21,183 nucleotides of DNA from Prevotellaceae bacterium (GTDB lineage Bacteria; Bacteroidota; Bacteroidia; Bacteroidales; UBA932): contig JAISRS010000100.1 of the NCBI GenBank assembly GCA_031273485.1, forward strand, positions 1 through 21,183, written 5' to 3'. Both the position numbers and the translations under genes were made by a program. A model generated the notes under the pieces. That model ran no database searches. It saw only the letters and a list, made by a program, of their open reading frames with translations, and was not told the origin of the DNA. Of this stretch, positions 7,671 through 18,209 are shown piece after piece (the first letter of the stretch is position 1; each line of letters begins with the position of its first letter).

Positions 7671-8611
7671 ATGACACAAAGAATTATCTGGATTGATATA
7701 GCCAAAGGACTTGGAATTTTTTTAGTCGTAGTGGGACATGTTATAAGTTCTGGAAATATTCTACACCATTGGATATATTCGTTTCACATGCCACTGTTTT
7801 TTTTCTTATCCGGGATATGCCTGAATAATGACAGAATCTATACCGGCTTTCTTTATAAAAGATTGAAATCATTGTTATTGCCATATTTATATTTTGGTAT
7901 TCTACTGACTATTTTTGAACTGGGACTACTCTCTTTTGACAAAATAATCGACAATTTCTCTTCCAGATTTTTAATTATGGAGCCATGTGGTTTATCCCTG
8001 TTTTGTTTGTTACCGAAAGTTTATTTTACCCGATAAGTAAAATCAGCTATAAATATATGACAATACTATTTCTTACGATTTCAGCAGTTATCGGGTGGGT
8101 ATTATATCATTTTTCCATTTCACTTCCATTAAATCTATCATATTGTTTTACAGCATTGTTTTTTTATGGATTAGGATTTTTATGTAAAAATCGAATAAAT
8201 TTATTATTTTCCAAAACTTATTATCTCTTTGTTTTTATCATTTGTCATTGTTTACTATTATTTTTGTCAAATACGAAAATAAATATGGCAAGTAATATGA
8301 TTCCTCAACTCATATATAACTATTGCGCAGCAATAGCAGGATTATTTTCACTTTGTTTGTTTTGCAATTTGTTCACCAAGATTAGTATCAGAAAAATAGA
8401 AACATTAATTATTTACACCGGTCAAAACACATTAATCATTCTGTGCACTCACATGGTATTTATAGGCTATTCATCAACATATATAAAATCATATATCCAT
8501 AACAAAATCATGTATAAGAGCATTGAATTTATTTTTGTGTGGTTATTATGTTATGCAATGATTTTTATTATTAATAAATATGTTCCATGGATGGTAAACA
8601 AAAAGAAATAG
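7671..8611 (+). pseudogene. Acyltransferase_3 family membrane O-acyltransferase, frameshifted
   Basis: The first part (7671-8036) begins MTQRIIWIDIAKGLGIFLVV, with VGHV (His23) and FHMPLFFFLSG (39-49). These are hallmark motifs of the Acyltransferase_3 family, multi-pass membrane enzymes that acetylate or succinylate surface sugars. The second part (ATG at 7985, to 8611) continues the family in another frame; read slightly upstream it gives NYGAMWFIPVLFVTE, the expected conserved WF(L/I)P segment, then six or seven hydrophobic helices. The frames join at the T5 run at 7968-7972: one extra T would fuse them into about 313 residues, normal for the family. As given, the long product would be truncated. 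A mutation, a slippage-prone switch or a read error are all possible. It stands alone upstream of the flippase, 220 bases away. Confidence 0.8.
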
Positions 8612-8689
8612 TATCTGAATCATTAATGAAGAAATAGTATTTTATAATTTACAAAGTCGTAGTACAACACAATGGATACAAAATGGTTG

Positions 8690-8723
8690 AACCCCTAACA
8701 GGGTTCAAAACCCTGTTAGGGTT
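8690..8723. repeat. 13-bp hairpin CCCTAACAGGGTT / AACCCTGTTAGGG
   Basis: Arms 8693-8705 and 8709-8721 pair perfectly around a three-base loop. It lies after the acyltransferase stop and before the flippase. The core is shared with the 1396-1445 hairpin, so this is a dispersed palindromic repeat. No poly-T follows directly. Confidence 0.75.
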
Positions 8724-8757
8724 GATTCTACGATGTGTTTCCTGCGAAGACAACAAT

Positions 8758-8801
8758 CCTGTTAATCATTTAATCAGGTAAATCACGGTTCGGACAATGA
8801 A
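8758..8801 (+). repeat. 44-bp intergenic repeat, copy B
   Basis: This is the second copy of the 7562-7605 repeat, 30 bases before the flippase ATG. It could fall in the 5' leader of the flippase message. I see no promoter match inside it. Confidence 0.75.
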
Positions 8802-8831
8802 TAACCATATATTGAATAGACAAAACAAGGA

Positions 8832-10369
8832 ATGACATCTACCAATTCAGAAAATAACAAACGGATCGCAAAAAACACAATAATGTTGTATTTTCGGATG
8901 TTAATTACTATGGGCGTAAGTTTATATACTTCGCGGATTGTATTGCATACGTTGGGAATAGAGGATTTTGGTATTTATAATGTTGTTGGTGGAGTTGTTG
9001 CCATGTTTTCAATTATTTCAGGTTCGCTATCGGTTGCTATTAGCCGATTTATCACCTTTGAATTAGGTAAAAATAATCAGGAGAAATTAAAAAACATATT
9101 TTCAGTTTCAATAACTATCCAATATATATTGGCTCTGATTATCGTTATTTTAACAGAAACTATTGGTGTATGGTTTTTGAATGTCAAAATGAATATTCCG
9201 GAAATTCGGATAAATGCAGCCAATTGGGTACTTCAATTTTCAATTTTTGCTTTTGCCGTAAATCTTATAAATGTTCCATATAATGCGACGATTATAGCAC
9301 ATGAACACATGAAAGCGTTTGCTTACATTGGTATAATAGAGGTTGTTTTGAAATGTATAATAGTCTTTTTATTAGTGATAACACCTTATGACAGTTTAAT
9401 AGCTTATTCCTTTTCCCTTTTGTTGATTACAATTATTATTCGAATAATTTACAACATATATTGTAAAAAATATTTTGAGGAGTGTTCATATCGTTTTGTT
9501 ATGGATAAACCACTTCTAAAAAGCATGATGAGTTTTTCAGGATGGAATTTTATAGGGGTTTCTTCCGCGATACTGCGCGAACAAGGCGTCAATATTGTTT
9601 TAAATATATTTTGCGGACCGATATTAAACGCTGCCAGAGGGATTGCTGTTCAGGTAAATAGTGCAATAAACGGATTTGTAAGTAATTTTATGATGGCGTT
9701 AAATCCCCAAATAACAAAGTCTTATGCAACTGATAATTGGGACTATATGATGATGTTGATACAACAAGGAGCACGATTGTCTTTTTATATGTTGCTTTTT
9801 CTTTCGTTACCTGTTATTATTGAAACGGAATATATACTATCAATATGGTTGAATCTGGTACCGGAACATGCTTGTAATTTTGTGCGATTAATATTATTAT
9901 TTGCTATGAGTGAAGCTATTTCGGGAACATTAATTACCGCCATGCTTGCGACAGGAAAAATAAAAAAATATCAAATAATTGTTGGCAGTTTGCAAATGAT
10001 GAATCTCCCTGTGTCCTATTTATTCTTGAAAATGGGATTTTTCCCTGAAATAACGATGATGATAGCTATCTTTTTTTCGCAAGTCTGTTTGGTAGCACGA
10101 TTGTGGTTATTACGGGGTATGATAGGACTTTCCGCCAGATATTATTTACAACATGTTTATATTAATGTAATGATAGTTTTTTTTTTATCAGGTGTTTTAC
10201 CTATTTTTATTTTCAAAAATATGGAACAAGGGCTTATTCGGTTTCTGATGGTAAGTCTGATGTCGGTATTATCAACATTGTTTGTTATTTTGTTTGTCGG
10301 TAGTTCTAAAAAAGAACGTAAATTTGTTTATGAAAAAATAAACATTGTAAAAAACAAGTTGTACAATCA

Positions 10370-10373
<4 letters not shown>
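8832..10373 (+). CDS. Wzx-type polysaccharide flippase (MOP superfamily)
   Basis: This 513-residue, strongly hydrophobic protein has about 12-14 predicted membrane segments. It opens with a polar tail, then NTIMLYFRMLITMGVSLYTS and a GIEDFGIYNVVGGVV segment. These are typical of Bacteroidota lipopolysaccharide/oligosaccharide flippases, which move the undecaprenyl-linked repeat unit across the inner membrane. Positively charged loops (for example RFVMDKPLLKSM) and the GWNFIGVSSAILREQGVNIVLN segment also fit. AAGGA abuts the ATG, too close to be a standard ribosome site, but no upstream start exists. The stop overlaps the next start by four bases (ATGA), suggesting translational coupling. A T10 run at 10177-10186, in frame within MIVFFFLSG, is a possible slippage site. 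Substrate cannot be told from sequence. Confidence 0.9.
10177..10186 (+). repeat. T10 homopolymer inside the flippase gene
   Basis: Ten T residues encode part of a VFFFL membrane segment near the C-terminus. The gene is in frame at this length. Gain or loss of one T would remove roughly the last 60 residues. Confidence 0.9.
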
Positions 10374-11588
<1,215 letters not shown>

Positions 11589-11592
<4 letters not shown>

Positions 11593-12677
11593 AAATTGGA
11601 ATATTAACGTTTCACTGTGCTCATAATTATGGTGCAGTGTTGCAGGCGTATGCGCTACAAAATTTTTTAGAAGAACAAGGATATGATGTAGAAATTATTG
11701 ATTACAGACCGATGTATCTTATTTGTCCTTATGATCTCTTTTCAATAAGAAAAAATGAATCCGTATATGGAACAATAAAAACTCTAATCAATCAGGTAAT
11801 AAATATAAGGAAGAGATATATGAGGCGAAAGAGTTTTGAAAAATTTATAACCAATAATTTAAGATTGTCAGATAAGCAGTATAAAAACGGTAAATTTGAT
11901 AAAATATATGATATTTATATTTTGGGAAGCGATCAGATTTGGAATAATGGAATAACAGAAAATGATCCGATTTTTTGGGGGGAGTTTGAGAAAAAGAAAA
12001 ATTCTATACTTATTACCTATGCCGCTAGTACAGAAGGTAAAAATATAAAAGGAGAATTAAATTTCAGTTCTCATAAAAAAGATTTGAACAATTTTCATAA
12101 TATAAGTGTCAGGGAAAAAGTATTAGCGGATATTTTACAACCATTAACCACAAAGATTATAAAATCGGTACTGGACCCAACTTTATTAGTTTCTTCAGAA
12201 ATATTTTCATCCATGATGTCTTTACCAAAAAGACAAGAAAAGTATATATTAATTTATCAGGCAATTAGAGATAGAAATACATGGGAAATAGCAAAATGTA
12301 TGATAAAAAACACTAACTTGCTCATAAGAGAGATAATAGCCGACAATATAGTGATGGAAGATTATTTTAACAAATTTAGTGCACTTTCACCGGAAAGTGT
12401 TCTTGGACTGATAAAGTCAGCTGAATATGTTGTCACTACATCTTTTCATGGAGTAGCTTTATCCATTGTCTTCAAGAAACAATTTATTTGTATTATGAAT
12501 GAGAATAGAGGAAATTGCAGAATATCAAGTTTGTTAAATCGGTTTGGATTAGAGGATAGAATGGTTTATGATGAAAATAGTATCCCTAAGGATACTATTG
12601 ATTATGATAAAATATATAAGCAATTAGAAGGAGAAAGAAAAGAGTCTGTTGATTTCTTATTAAATGCTCTGCAATAA
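11589..12677 (+). CDS. Polysaccharide pyruvyl transferase family protein
   Basis: This 362-residue protein is complete for the PS_pyruv_trans (CsaB/WcaK-like) family, which transfers pyruvate from phosphoenolpyruvate to a sugar to make a ketal. The N-terminus MKIGILTFHCAHNYGAVLQAY shows the conserved N-Y-GA-x-LQ motif. LGSDQIWN is at 112-119, the SVREK/DPTLL region at about 173-200, and TTSFHGVALS at 283-292 carries the family's conserved histidine. Its ATG overlaps the stop of the F420H2-like gene by four bases, so the two should be co-translated. The family pairing suggests they modify the same residue, which is inference. A T6G6 run at 11971-11982 is in frame. A 113-base gap follows. Confidence 0.93.
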
Positions 12678-12790
12678 ATACCATTAAATATTGACATATC
12701 AAATACACTAACCAATATTTTTGAAAAATAATAAATTTCTAATTACTACTAATCTATAGTAGCATATTTTTTGTATCACAACCAAATATT
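12678..12790 (+). other. AT-rich gap between pyruvyl transferase and glycosyltransferase
   Basis: 113 bases, very AT-rich. There is a weak TATTTTT-G-AAAAATA self-complementary stretch near 12716-12730. No convincing terminator or TAnnTTTG promoter is visible, so read-through from the upstream operon is possible. Confidence 0.4.
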
Positions 12791-13741
12791 ATGGCACAAT
12801 ATAACACACCTATTCTATTTTTACTTTTTAACCGGCTTGATACAACTAAACAGGTATTCAATGCGATTCGCCAAATAAAGCCTACGCGTTTATATATTGC
12901 TTGTGACGGACCACGTGACGGAAGAGAAGGCGAAAAAGAGAAAATTGAAGAAATCAGAAAATATGTTATCTCCAACATTGATTGGAAATGTAATGTAAAA
13001 ACATTGTTTCGAGAAAAGAATTTAAGTTGTGGTCCGGCTGTTAAACAGGCGATTGACTGGTTTTTTGAACATGAAGAAATGGGTATCATATTTGAAGACG
13101 ACACACTTCCCGAAGAAAGTTTTTTCTCATACTGTGAAGAACTTTTGATACGTTATCAAAATGATGACAGAATAGGTATGATCAGCGGAAATAACCATGT
13201 CGGATTTTCTTTAATAAATGATTCTTATGTATTCTCAAAATTCAAATGGACATGGGGCTGGGCAACATGGCGACGAGCATGGAAGAACATGGATTTTAAT
13301 TTATTATGCCTTGAATCAAACTATAAGGATAGTATTATCACTAATATGGGATATGATAAAAACAGTTATAATCACTGGAAAAGAAATATTGATGCAATAA
13401 ATCATCAATATGTAAATACGTGGGATTATCATTGGTTTCTTTCGTTAAGCGCACAAAACCAAATGTGTATATTTCCTCGTGTTAATTTAGTTTCCAACAT
13501 TGGTTTTGGGGAAGATGCAACTCATTGTGTAAATGATGCTCCTGAACGTTATACTCGCACAGGTAAATTAGATTTTCCTTTGTGTCACCCACAATATATT
13601 TTACCCAACTATGAATTTGAAAAAATGTATCAACAAGTTATGATACCGAAACCCTCCGGATTAAAAAGATTTATACCTGCTAAAATAAAACATCTTATTA
13701 AAATATTATTGAAAAACAGAAACAGTTATAAACGGAAATAA
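12791..13741 (+). CDS. Glycosyltransferase, GT-A fold (GNT-I/GT2-like)
   Basis: The 316-residue protein starts MAQYNTPILFLLFNRLDTTKQ, typical of a group of Bacteroidota/proteobacterial nucleotide-sugar transferases related to GNT-I and GT2. It has LYIACDGPRDG (35-44), LSCGPAVKQAIDWFFEHEE (78-96) and the metal/nucleotide-binding acidic motif FEDDTLP (101-107). The aromatic block WTWGWATWRRAW (153-164) and NIGFGEDATH are also characteristic. It is probably cytoplasmic, adding one sugar to the lipid-linked repeat unit; donor and linkage unknown. The basic C-terminal tail (KHLIKILLKNRNSYKRK) could contact the membrane. It is followed by remnants of an acetyltransferase. Confidence 0.88.
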   Translation: MAQYNTPILFLLFNRLDTTKQVFNAIRQIKPTRLYIACDGPRDGREGEKEKIEEIRKYVISNIDWKCNVKTLFREKNLSCGPAVKQAIDWFFEHEEMGIIFEDDTLPEESFFSYCEELLIRYQNDDRIGMISGNNHVGFSLINDSYVFSKFKWTWGWATWRRAWKNMDFNLLCLESNYKDSIITNMGYDKNSYNHWKRNIDAINHQYVNTWDYHWFLSLSAQNQMCIFPRVNLVSNIGFGEDATHCVNDAPERYTRTGKLDFPLCHPQYILPNYEFEKMYQQVMIPKPSGLKRFIPAKIKHLIKILLKNRNSYKRK

Positions 13742-13747
13742 GCAAAT

Positions 13748-13947
13748 ATCAGAATGTAAAAAAAACATAATCAAATGTTTCTATTTCAAATGGATATTCA
13801 GCGATAAACTGAAATTTGATTTTAGTGTGAATATAGGCTTAAAATCATCTTTTGAAGGGATGAATAAATATATCCTATTATTTGTTTTTCAGGAGAAATG
13901 AGATTGGAACGTTTATCGGAAATTATAGTATTTTGTTATAGAAAAGA
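13748..13947 (+). pseudogene. Decayed hexapeptide-repeat O-acetyltransferase remnant
   Basis: Between two intact genes, one frame reads KWIFSDKLKFDF, SVNIGLKSSFEGMNKYI, then stops. The next frame resumes from 13888 as FRRNEIGTFIGNYSILL and stops at a TAG near 13939-13941. SSFEGMNK and (E)IG-x-(F/Y)IGN are the N-terminal signature and first hexapeptide coil of XAT-like acetyltransferases. The intact gene just downstream has the same order (NCTFEGFN, then SLGLASYTG). The frame break falls near the T5 run at 13885-13889. No start codon with a full-length frame and no C-terminal half remain. It looks like an older paralogue replaced by the gene at 13980, though the similarity call is by eye. Confidence 0.65.
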
Positions 13948-13979
13948 GAAATTAAATTTGACTAATAGTTTAATAATTT

Positions 13980-14657
13980 ATGGTCACTCAGTTAAAAGAT
14001 TTTTTTATAGTTATATTTTATAGAATAAAATATAAGAAAAAGCATGTGCGATTTTTGCGAGGAAAAAAAATCCAAAATTGCACATTTGAAGGATTCAATT
14101 CTGTTGGGGTTGAAAATGAGTTAAATAATTGTTCTTTAGGATTAGCCTCTTATACAGGATGTTCGGTGAAGTTAAATTCTGTACAAATTGGAAGATTTTG
14201 TTCTTTAGGTTCTTTCATCAGAAATACAACAGGAAGACATCCGTCTTCTGTTTTTGTATCAACTCACCCATCTTTCTTTTCTAAAGGCAAAGCTGCCGGT
14301 TTTACATTTTGTAATGAACAGAAATTTAATGAACTTAAGCGTGTAAAAGGAAAATATCTTGTTGAGATAGGAAATGATGTTTGGATTGGAGATAATGTTC
14401 TAATTATGGATGGAGTTACAATTGGAGATGGAGCTATTATTGGAACAGGAGCATTAGTTACAAAAGATATTGAGCCATACTCTATTAATGTTGGTATACC
14501 TGCACAACCAATAAAGAAACGCTTTACTGATGAACAAATAGAATTTCTACTCTGCTTTAAATGGTGGAACAAAAATTTTGAATGGATTAAGAAAAATTGG
14601 GAAAAATTCGACAACATGGAAAAATTTATAGAACAATACAATGATGAAAAAAATTAA
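13980..14657 (+). CDS. Hexapeptide-repeat (LbH, XAT-like) O-acetyltransferase
   Basis: The 225-residue protein has left-handed beta-helix repeats. The first set is at about 50-80 (GLASYTGCSVKLNSVQIGRF), followed by a loop with TTGRHPSS and STHPSFFS whose histidines (87, 96) are candidate catalytic residues. The second set, at about 130-165, is EIGNDVWIGDNVLI then GVTIGDGAIIGTGALVTKDI. The end, VGIPAQPIKKRF, is the usual CatB/VatD-type signature. It would transfer an acetyl group from acetyl-CoA to a sugar hydroxyl, or an amino-sugar if acting on a precursor. It overlaps the next gene by 17 bases, indicating co-translation. The preceding gap contains a remnant of a similar enzyme. Confidence 0.92.
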   Translation: MVTQLKDFFIVIFYRIKYKKKHVRFLRGKKIQNCTFEGFNSVGVENELNNCSLGLASYTGCSVKLNSVQIGRFCSLGSFIRNTTGRHPSSVFVSTHPSFFSKGKAAGFTFCNEQKFNELKRVKGKYLVEIGNDVWIGDNVLIMDGVTIGDGAIIGTGALVTKDIEPYSINVGIPAQPIKKRFTDEQIEFLLCFKWWNKNFEWIKKNWEKFDNMEKFIEQYNDEKN

Positions 14658-15867
14658 AGTCATATTATCCACAAATGGTCCTTTGTATTTGATAAAAAGT
14701 GCGGAGTTTTTAGCTCCATTAGTAGATATTTTAGTAATTCAGGGCTGGATTCCCCGTTGGTTTGATAAATTTTTAATTCGTATTGCCAGTAAAATTATAG
14801 GCAGGGATCTCGCCAAAAGTTTACAAAAGCGAACCCCAAAATCGCTTAATGGGCGGAATAAATCTGTGGCATTACCTGAATTTTATTATTGGTTTCGCAA
14901 GCATTTTATTTTGAAAGAATCGCTGTATATACCCATTCAGGCAGCAAAGATGTACGGTTTTTTATCGAAACGGTATATAAAAAATGCAGATATTTTTCAT
15001 GTACGCAGCGGCTCAGGATTAGGAGGGGCAATAACAAAAGCAAAGCGCAAAGGAATGAAAGTACTTGTTGACCATAGCATAGCTCATCCAGCTTTTATGG
15101 ATAAACAAATGCAAAAGGAGTATGATAAAAATGGCGTTTTATTTGACATGGGCATGACAACTCCTTTTTGGCAGGGAGTTTTGGACGATTGTGAAAATGC
15201 TGATTGTTTGCTGGTAAATTCTGATTTTGTAAAAGGAACATTCGTTGAACAGGGATATAATCCGAATCGAATACAGGTTGTGTCTCAAGGCGTCCGCGAA
15301 GATTTTTTTCAATTGAAACAGAACTATACTGCCGATTCGAAGATTAAGATTTTATTTACAGGCAGTTTCGGTTTCCGTAAAGGTGGAGAATATTTATTGA
15401 AAGCCTTACAGGAGTTAGATAGAAGAAGAATAGACTATGAAATGACTATTGTAGGCTCGTATGCCGGAGCAGAAAATTTGATTGATAAATTCCGTCCAGA
15501 ACATATTCGTTTTATGGGACATGTTTTGCAGGAGGATTTAAAAATGTTTCTTTCAGATTCCGATATTTACTTATTTCCATCACTGTGCGAGGGCTGTGCA
15601 TCTTCCGGTATGGAGGCTATGGCGGCAGGATTACCTGTCGTCGCGACAATAGAAAGCGGATTACCGATAAAGAATGGTGAAAATGGTATGCTCATTCCAT
15701 CAAAAGATTCCGATGTAATAGTAGATGTAATTATTAAATTATCTCAAAATCAAGTTTTACGTGAGCGAATAGGTACTGCCGCCGCAAATACTATTGCCGG
15801 CAATTACACATGGGAACATTATGCACAAAAAGTATTTGATGTATATACCCACCTGTTAAATAAATAA
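14641..15867 (+). CDS. Glycosyltransferase family 4
   Basis: The 408-residue GT-B protein has an N-terminal acceptor domain with ILSTNGPLYLIKSAEFL. The C-terminal nucleotide-sugar domain shows LFTGSFGFRKGGEYLLKAL (238-256), the F-MGH segment (291-294) and the EX7E motif E317...E325 (EGCASSGMEAMAAGLPVV). The latter is diagnostic of GT4 retaining transferases. Residues 145-155 (DHSIAHPAFMD) are probably near the donor site. It starts inside the acetyltransferase reading frame and ends four bases before the next gene, so it belongs to a tightly packed operon. Donor and linkage cannot be inferred. Confidence 0.93.
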   Translation: MMKKIKVILSTNGPLYLIKSAEFLAPLVDILVIQGWIPRWFDKFLIRIASKIIGRDLAKSLQKRTPKSLNGRNKSVALPEFYYWFRKHFILKESLYIPIQAAKMYGFLSKRYIKNADIFHVRSGSGLGGAITKAKRKGMKVLVDHSIAHPAFMDKQMQKEYDKNGVLFDMGMTTPFWQGVLDDCENADCLLVNSDFVKGTFVEQGYNPNRIQVVSQGVREDFFQLKQNYTADSKIKILFTGSFGFRKGGEYLLKALQELDRRRIDYEMTIVGSYAGAENLIDKFRPEHIRFMGHVLQEDLKMFLSDSDIYLFPSLCEGCASSGMEAMAAGLPVVATIESGLPIKNGENGMLIPSKDSDVIVDVIIKLSQNQVLRERIGTAAANTIAGNYTWEHYAQKVFDVYTHLLNK

Positions 15868-15871
15868 TTGC

Positions 15872-17110
15872 ATGCAGTATCGAAACGGGATATTACTTTT
15901 TTTATTTGAATTAGGATTTGCCTTACAGTTCAATATTGTTGGAACTATCTCTTTGAGTGAATTGTTCCTTATTGTTTTTTCTGTTTTTATTATTAATAAA
16001 AAACTTTTTCGTAATTATCCGGATTTAAAGAAGATAACCTTATTGTATATTGGATTGTTAGGTGCACAAATTGTTTCGGAAGTTGTTGTGCACAACACAC
16101 TCAACAACTCATTGAAAGGTATCGCGGTTACGGTTGTTTCTTATTTACATTTTATTTTTTTGTTCAGGTACTTCATTAGAGACCGGAAATATATTTTATA
16201 TACCATAACAGGCGCTATATTGTGTAAATTCATCCTTGGAAGCCAGACAGAAGGTTCCATAGCAGGAACATTAACCGGTGAAGACATCGGTCTTTTAAAA
16301 TTCTATATAGCGCCCGCTGTCATCAATATAGTATTAGTTTTTTCGGCATTTATAAAAAGAAAACGAATCTCATTGATCGCTATTTTTACAGGTGGAGTAT
16401 TGGTCATTTTGGGAACTCGCAGCAGTGGGGCTACTCTTGTATTAACAGGCATGGTAACTTATGTGATTGTATCCGGTAAATATGTTATCAGAAAAAAACA
16501 ATTATTGCGGATAGCTATCGTTACCGTGATACTGGGGTATGGACTGTATACCATATATGTAAACGAAGTACTTTCCGGAAATATCACATCGGGTAATTCA
16601 GGGCAACTTCTTGAAATAGAGAATCCGTATAATCCGATAGTTTTACTGGAAACAGGCAGGACGGAAGTATTTGTCGGTTTTATAGCGTTTATGGATAAAT
16701 TTTGGTTCGGACACGGAGCATGGGCATTAGATGAGACAGGAAAGTATCATCTATTGATGGCATTATACAAAAATAAAGATGTAGATACAAATTTTGAATA
16801 CGACGACATAATTCCGGCACATTCCGTTTTAATTGGTTCCGGCATGTATAATGGCATTTTTGCATTTATTTTTATGCTGACAATTTTTATTTTTTTTATC
16901 AAAAGAGGATTTAAAAGTCTTTCAAAACATGACCCTTATGTCATGATCGTAGTGTCATTTTTGATTTCATTAATTTGGAACGGGTTATTTTCTCCAACAT
17001 CACATTTTCGTATTTCGATGCCGCTATATTTTGCTACATTTTTAGCAACTTATTTGATAAATACAAAACACAACACACACAATGAGAATATGTTTTGTAA
17101 CAACAGGTGA
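15872..17110 (+). CDS. Wzy-like O-antigen/capsule polymerase (multi-pass membrane protein)
   Basis: The 412-residue protein is almost all hydrophobic helices (about 10-12 segments). A larger polar loop at about 245-320 contains GHGAWALDETGKYH and PAHSVLIGSGMYNGIFAFIF. A long periplasmic loop with a conserved H-S/N before the last helices is the usual layout of Wzy polymerases and WaaL ligases, which share this fold. The position beside glycosyltransferases and a flippase favours polymerase, but ligase cannot be excluded. It starts four bases after the previous stop, and its 3' end overlaps the next gene by 29 bases. Sequence in this family is poorly conserved, so the call rests on topology and context. 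Confidence 0.8.
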   Translation: MQYRNGILLFLFELGFALQFNIVGTISLSELFLIVFSVFIINKKLFRNYPDLKKITLLYIGLLGAQIVSEVVVHNTLNNSLKGIAVTVVSYLHFIFLFRYFIRDRKYILYTITGAILCKFILGSQTEGSIAGTLTGEDIGLLKFYIAPAVINIVLVFSAFIKRKRISLIAIFTGGVLVILGTRSSGATLVLTGMVTYVIVSGKYVIRKKQLLRIAIVTVILGYGLYTIYVNEVLSGNITSGNSGQLLEIENPYNPIVLLETGRTEVFVGFIAFMDKFWFGHGAWALDETGKYHLLMALYKNKDVDTNFEYDDIIPAHSVLIGSGMYNGIFAFIFMLTIFIFFIKRGFKSLSKHDPYVMIVVSFLISLIWNGLFSPTSHFRISMPLYFATFLATYLINTKHNTHNENMFCNNR

Positions 17111-18209
17111 TATTGTTTCCATTGCTACATTGAAAAGAGCTACAGGAATGGCAACACCATTAATTCGATCCGGACATGAGGTTGCTATTATTGCGATGGA
17201 TTGTGAAAACAATCGAGAACGGATTAGATTAGAATGTCCCGATATTACTCCGTTATATTTTCCATCCGGAAATTTTATATCCGAAATTTTTCACAAAAAA
17301 CGACTTATTAAATCATGGAATCCGGATTTAGTATATGTTTGTGCTTTTGTTGTAAGAAATTTTATACATAAAAAAAATATGAGGATGAAACACTCCTGCT
17401 ATATAGTTGAACATTCCGAACTGGGTTCTGCCATTAGGGAAAATAAATGGCATAAAAAAATATTAGCATGGATACTTGAATGGTCTGCAATATTTTTATT
17501 CGATGGACAAGTTACAGCAAGTCGATATTTGGAAACATTATTCAAACAGAAAAACAGAAAGTTCAGAAGAAAACAGCCAATATTGTACTCTCCTTATGCA
17601 TATAATAAAGACATATTATTGCCCGATCCTGTTCTGTCGGCAACTTTGAAAAATAAATACGGCAGTAAAAAAATAATACTCTATATGGGGTCACTTTCGC
17701 TTAACTATGGTTTTTTGGATATTTTGAAAGCGGCAGATATTTTGCAAAAAAAAAGAGACGATTTTATTGTACTCATTATAGGCAATGGCAAGCATAAAGA
17801 TATAGGTAAACAATATGTAAAAGAACATCAATTATATGAATACATCTATTTTTTAAATTATGTTCCGGAAGAAGAATTACCGTCTTATTTTAATATCGCC
17901 GATATATTTATATCCCCAATAAATGATACAATTCAAGATAAGGCAAGGTGTCCCAGTAAATTGTTTATGTATCTTCCTTTTAAAAAACCTATTGTTACAT
18001 GTAGTATAGGAGAGGCTTATGAATTATTTGGTGAAAATGGTTATTATTACGAATGGAGCGACACTAATATGTTGGCTGAAATAATTGATATGGCAATTGA
18101 TAATAGTAACAATCTAAAATATTTTATTGAAATAGATAATCATACGTGGGAATACAGAACAAATGAATTTTTAATCTGGACACAAACGCATCTTATTGAA
18201 AAATTATGA
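17082..18209 (+). CDS. GT-B glycosyltransferase (GT4-like) lacking the usual EX7E glutamate
   Basis: The 375-residue protein starts MRICFVTTGDIVSIATLKRATGMATPLIRSGHEVAII, a GT-B acceptor domain. The second domain has ILYMGSLSLNYGFLDILKAADIL (199-221), VLIIGNGKHKD, Y-F-LNYVPEEELP and then PSKLFMYLPFKKPIVT (291-306). In most GT4 relatives that last motif is PSK(L/I)FEY, the E being the first of EX7E. Here it is Met296, so the catalytic acid is changed, or the enzyme belongs to a subgroup that tolerates this. An A9 run at 17746-17754 is in frame. It overlaps the polymerase by 29 bases and the next gene by four (ATGA). Confidence 0.87.
   Translation: MRICFVTTGDIVSIATLKRATGMATPLIRSGHEVAIIAMDCENNRERIRLECPDITPLYFPSGNFISEIFHKKRLIKSWNPDLVYVCAFVVRNFIHKKNMRMKHSCYIVEHSELGSAIRENKWHKKILAWILEWSAIFLFDGQVTASRYLETLFKQKNRKFRRKQPILYSPYAYNKDILLPDPVLSATLKNKYGSKKIILYMGSLSLNYGFLDILKAADILQKKRDDFIVLIIGNGKHKDIGKQYVKEHQLYEYIYFLNYVPEEELPSYFNIADIFISPINDTIQDKARCPSKLFMYLPFKKPIVTCSIGEAYELFGENGYYYEWSDTNMLAEIIDMAIDNSNNLKYFIEIDNHTWEYRTNEFLIWTQTHLIEKL

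Noticed and set aside
7960..7985. Programmed -1 ribosomal frameshift in the acyltransferase
   Set aside because: The sequence A TTT TTA is not a good X XXY YYZ slippery site and no downstream stimulatory structure is evident.
11971..11982. T6G6 run in the pyruvyl transferase as a phase-variation site
   Set aside because: Each run is only six bases and encodes the expected FWGE; length is unremarkable.
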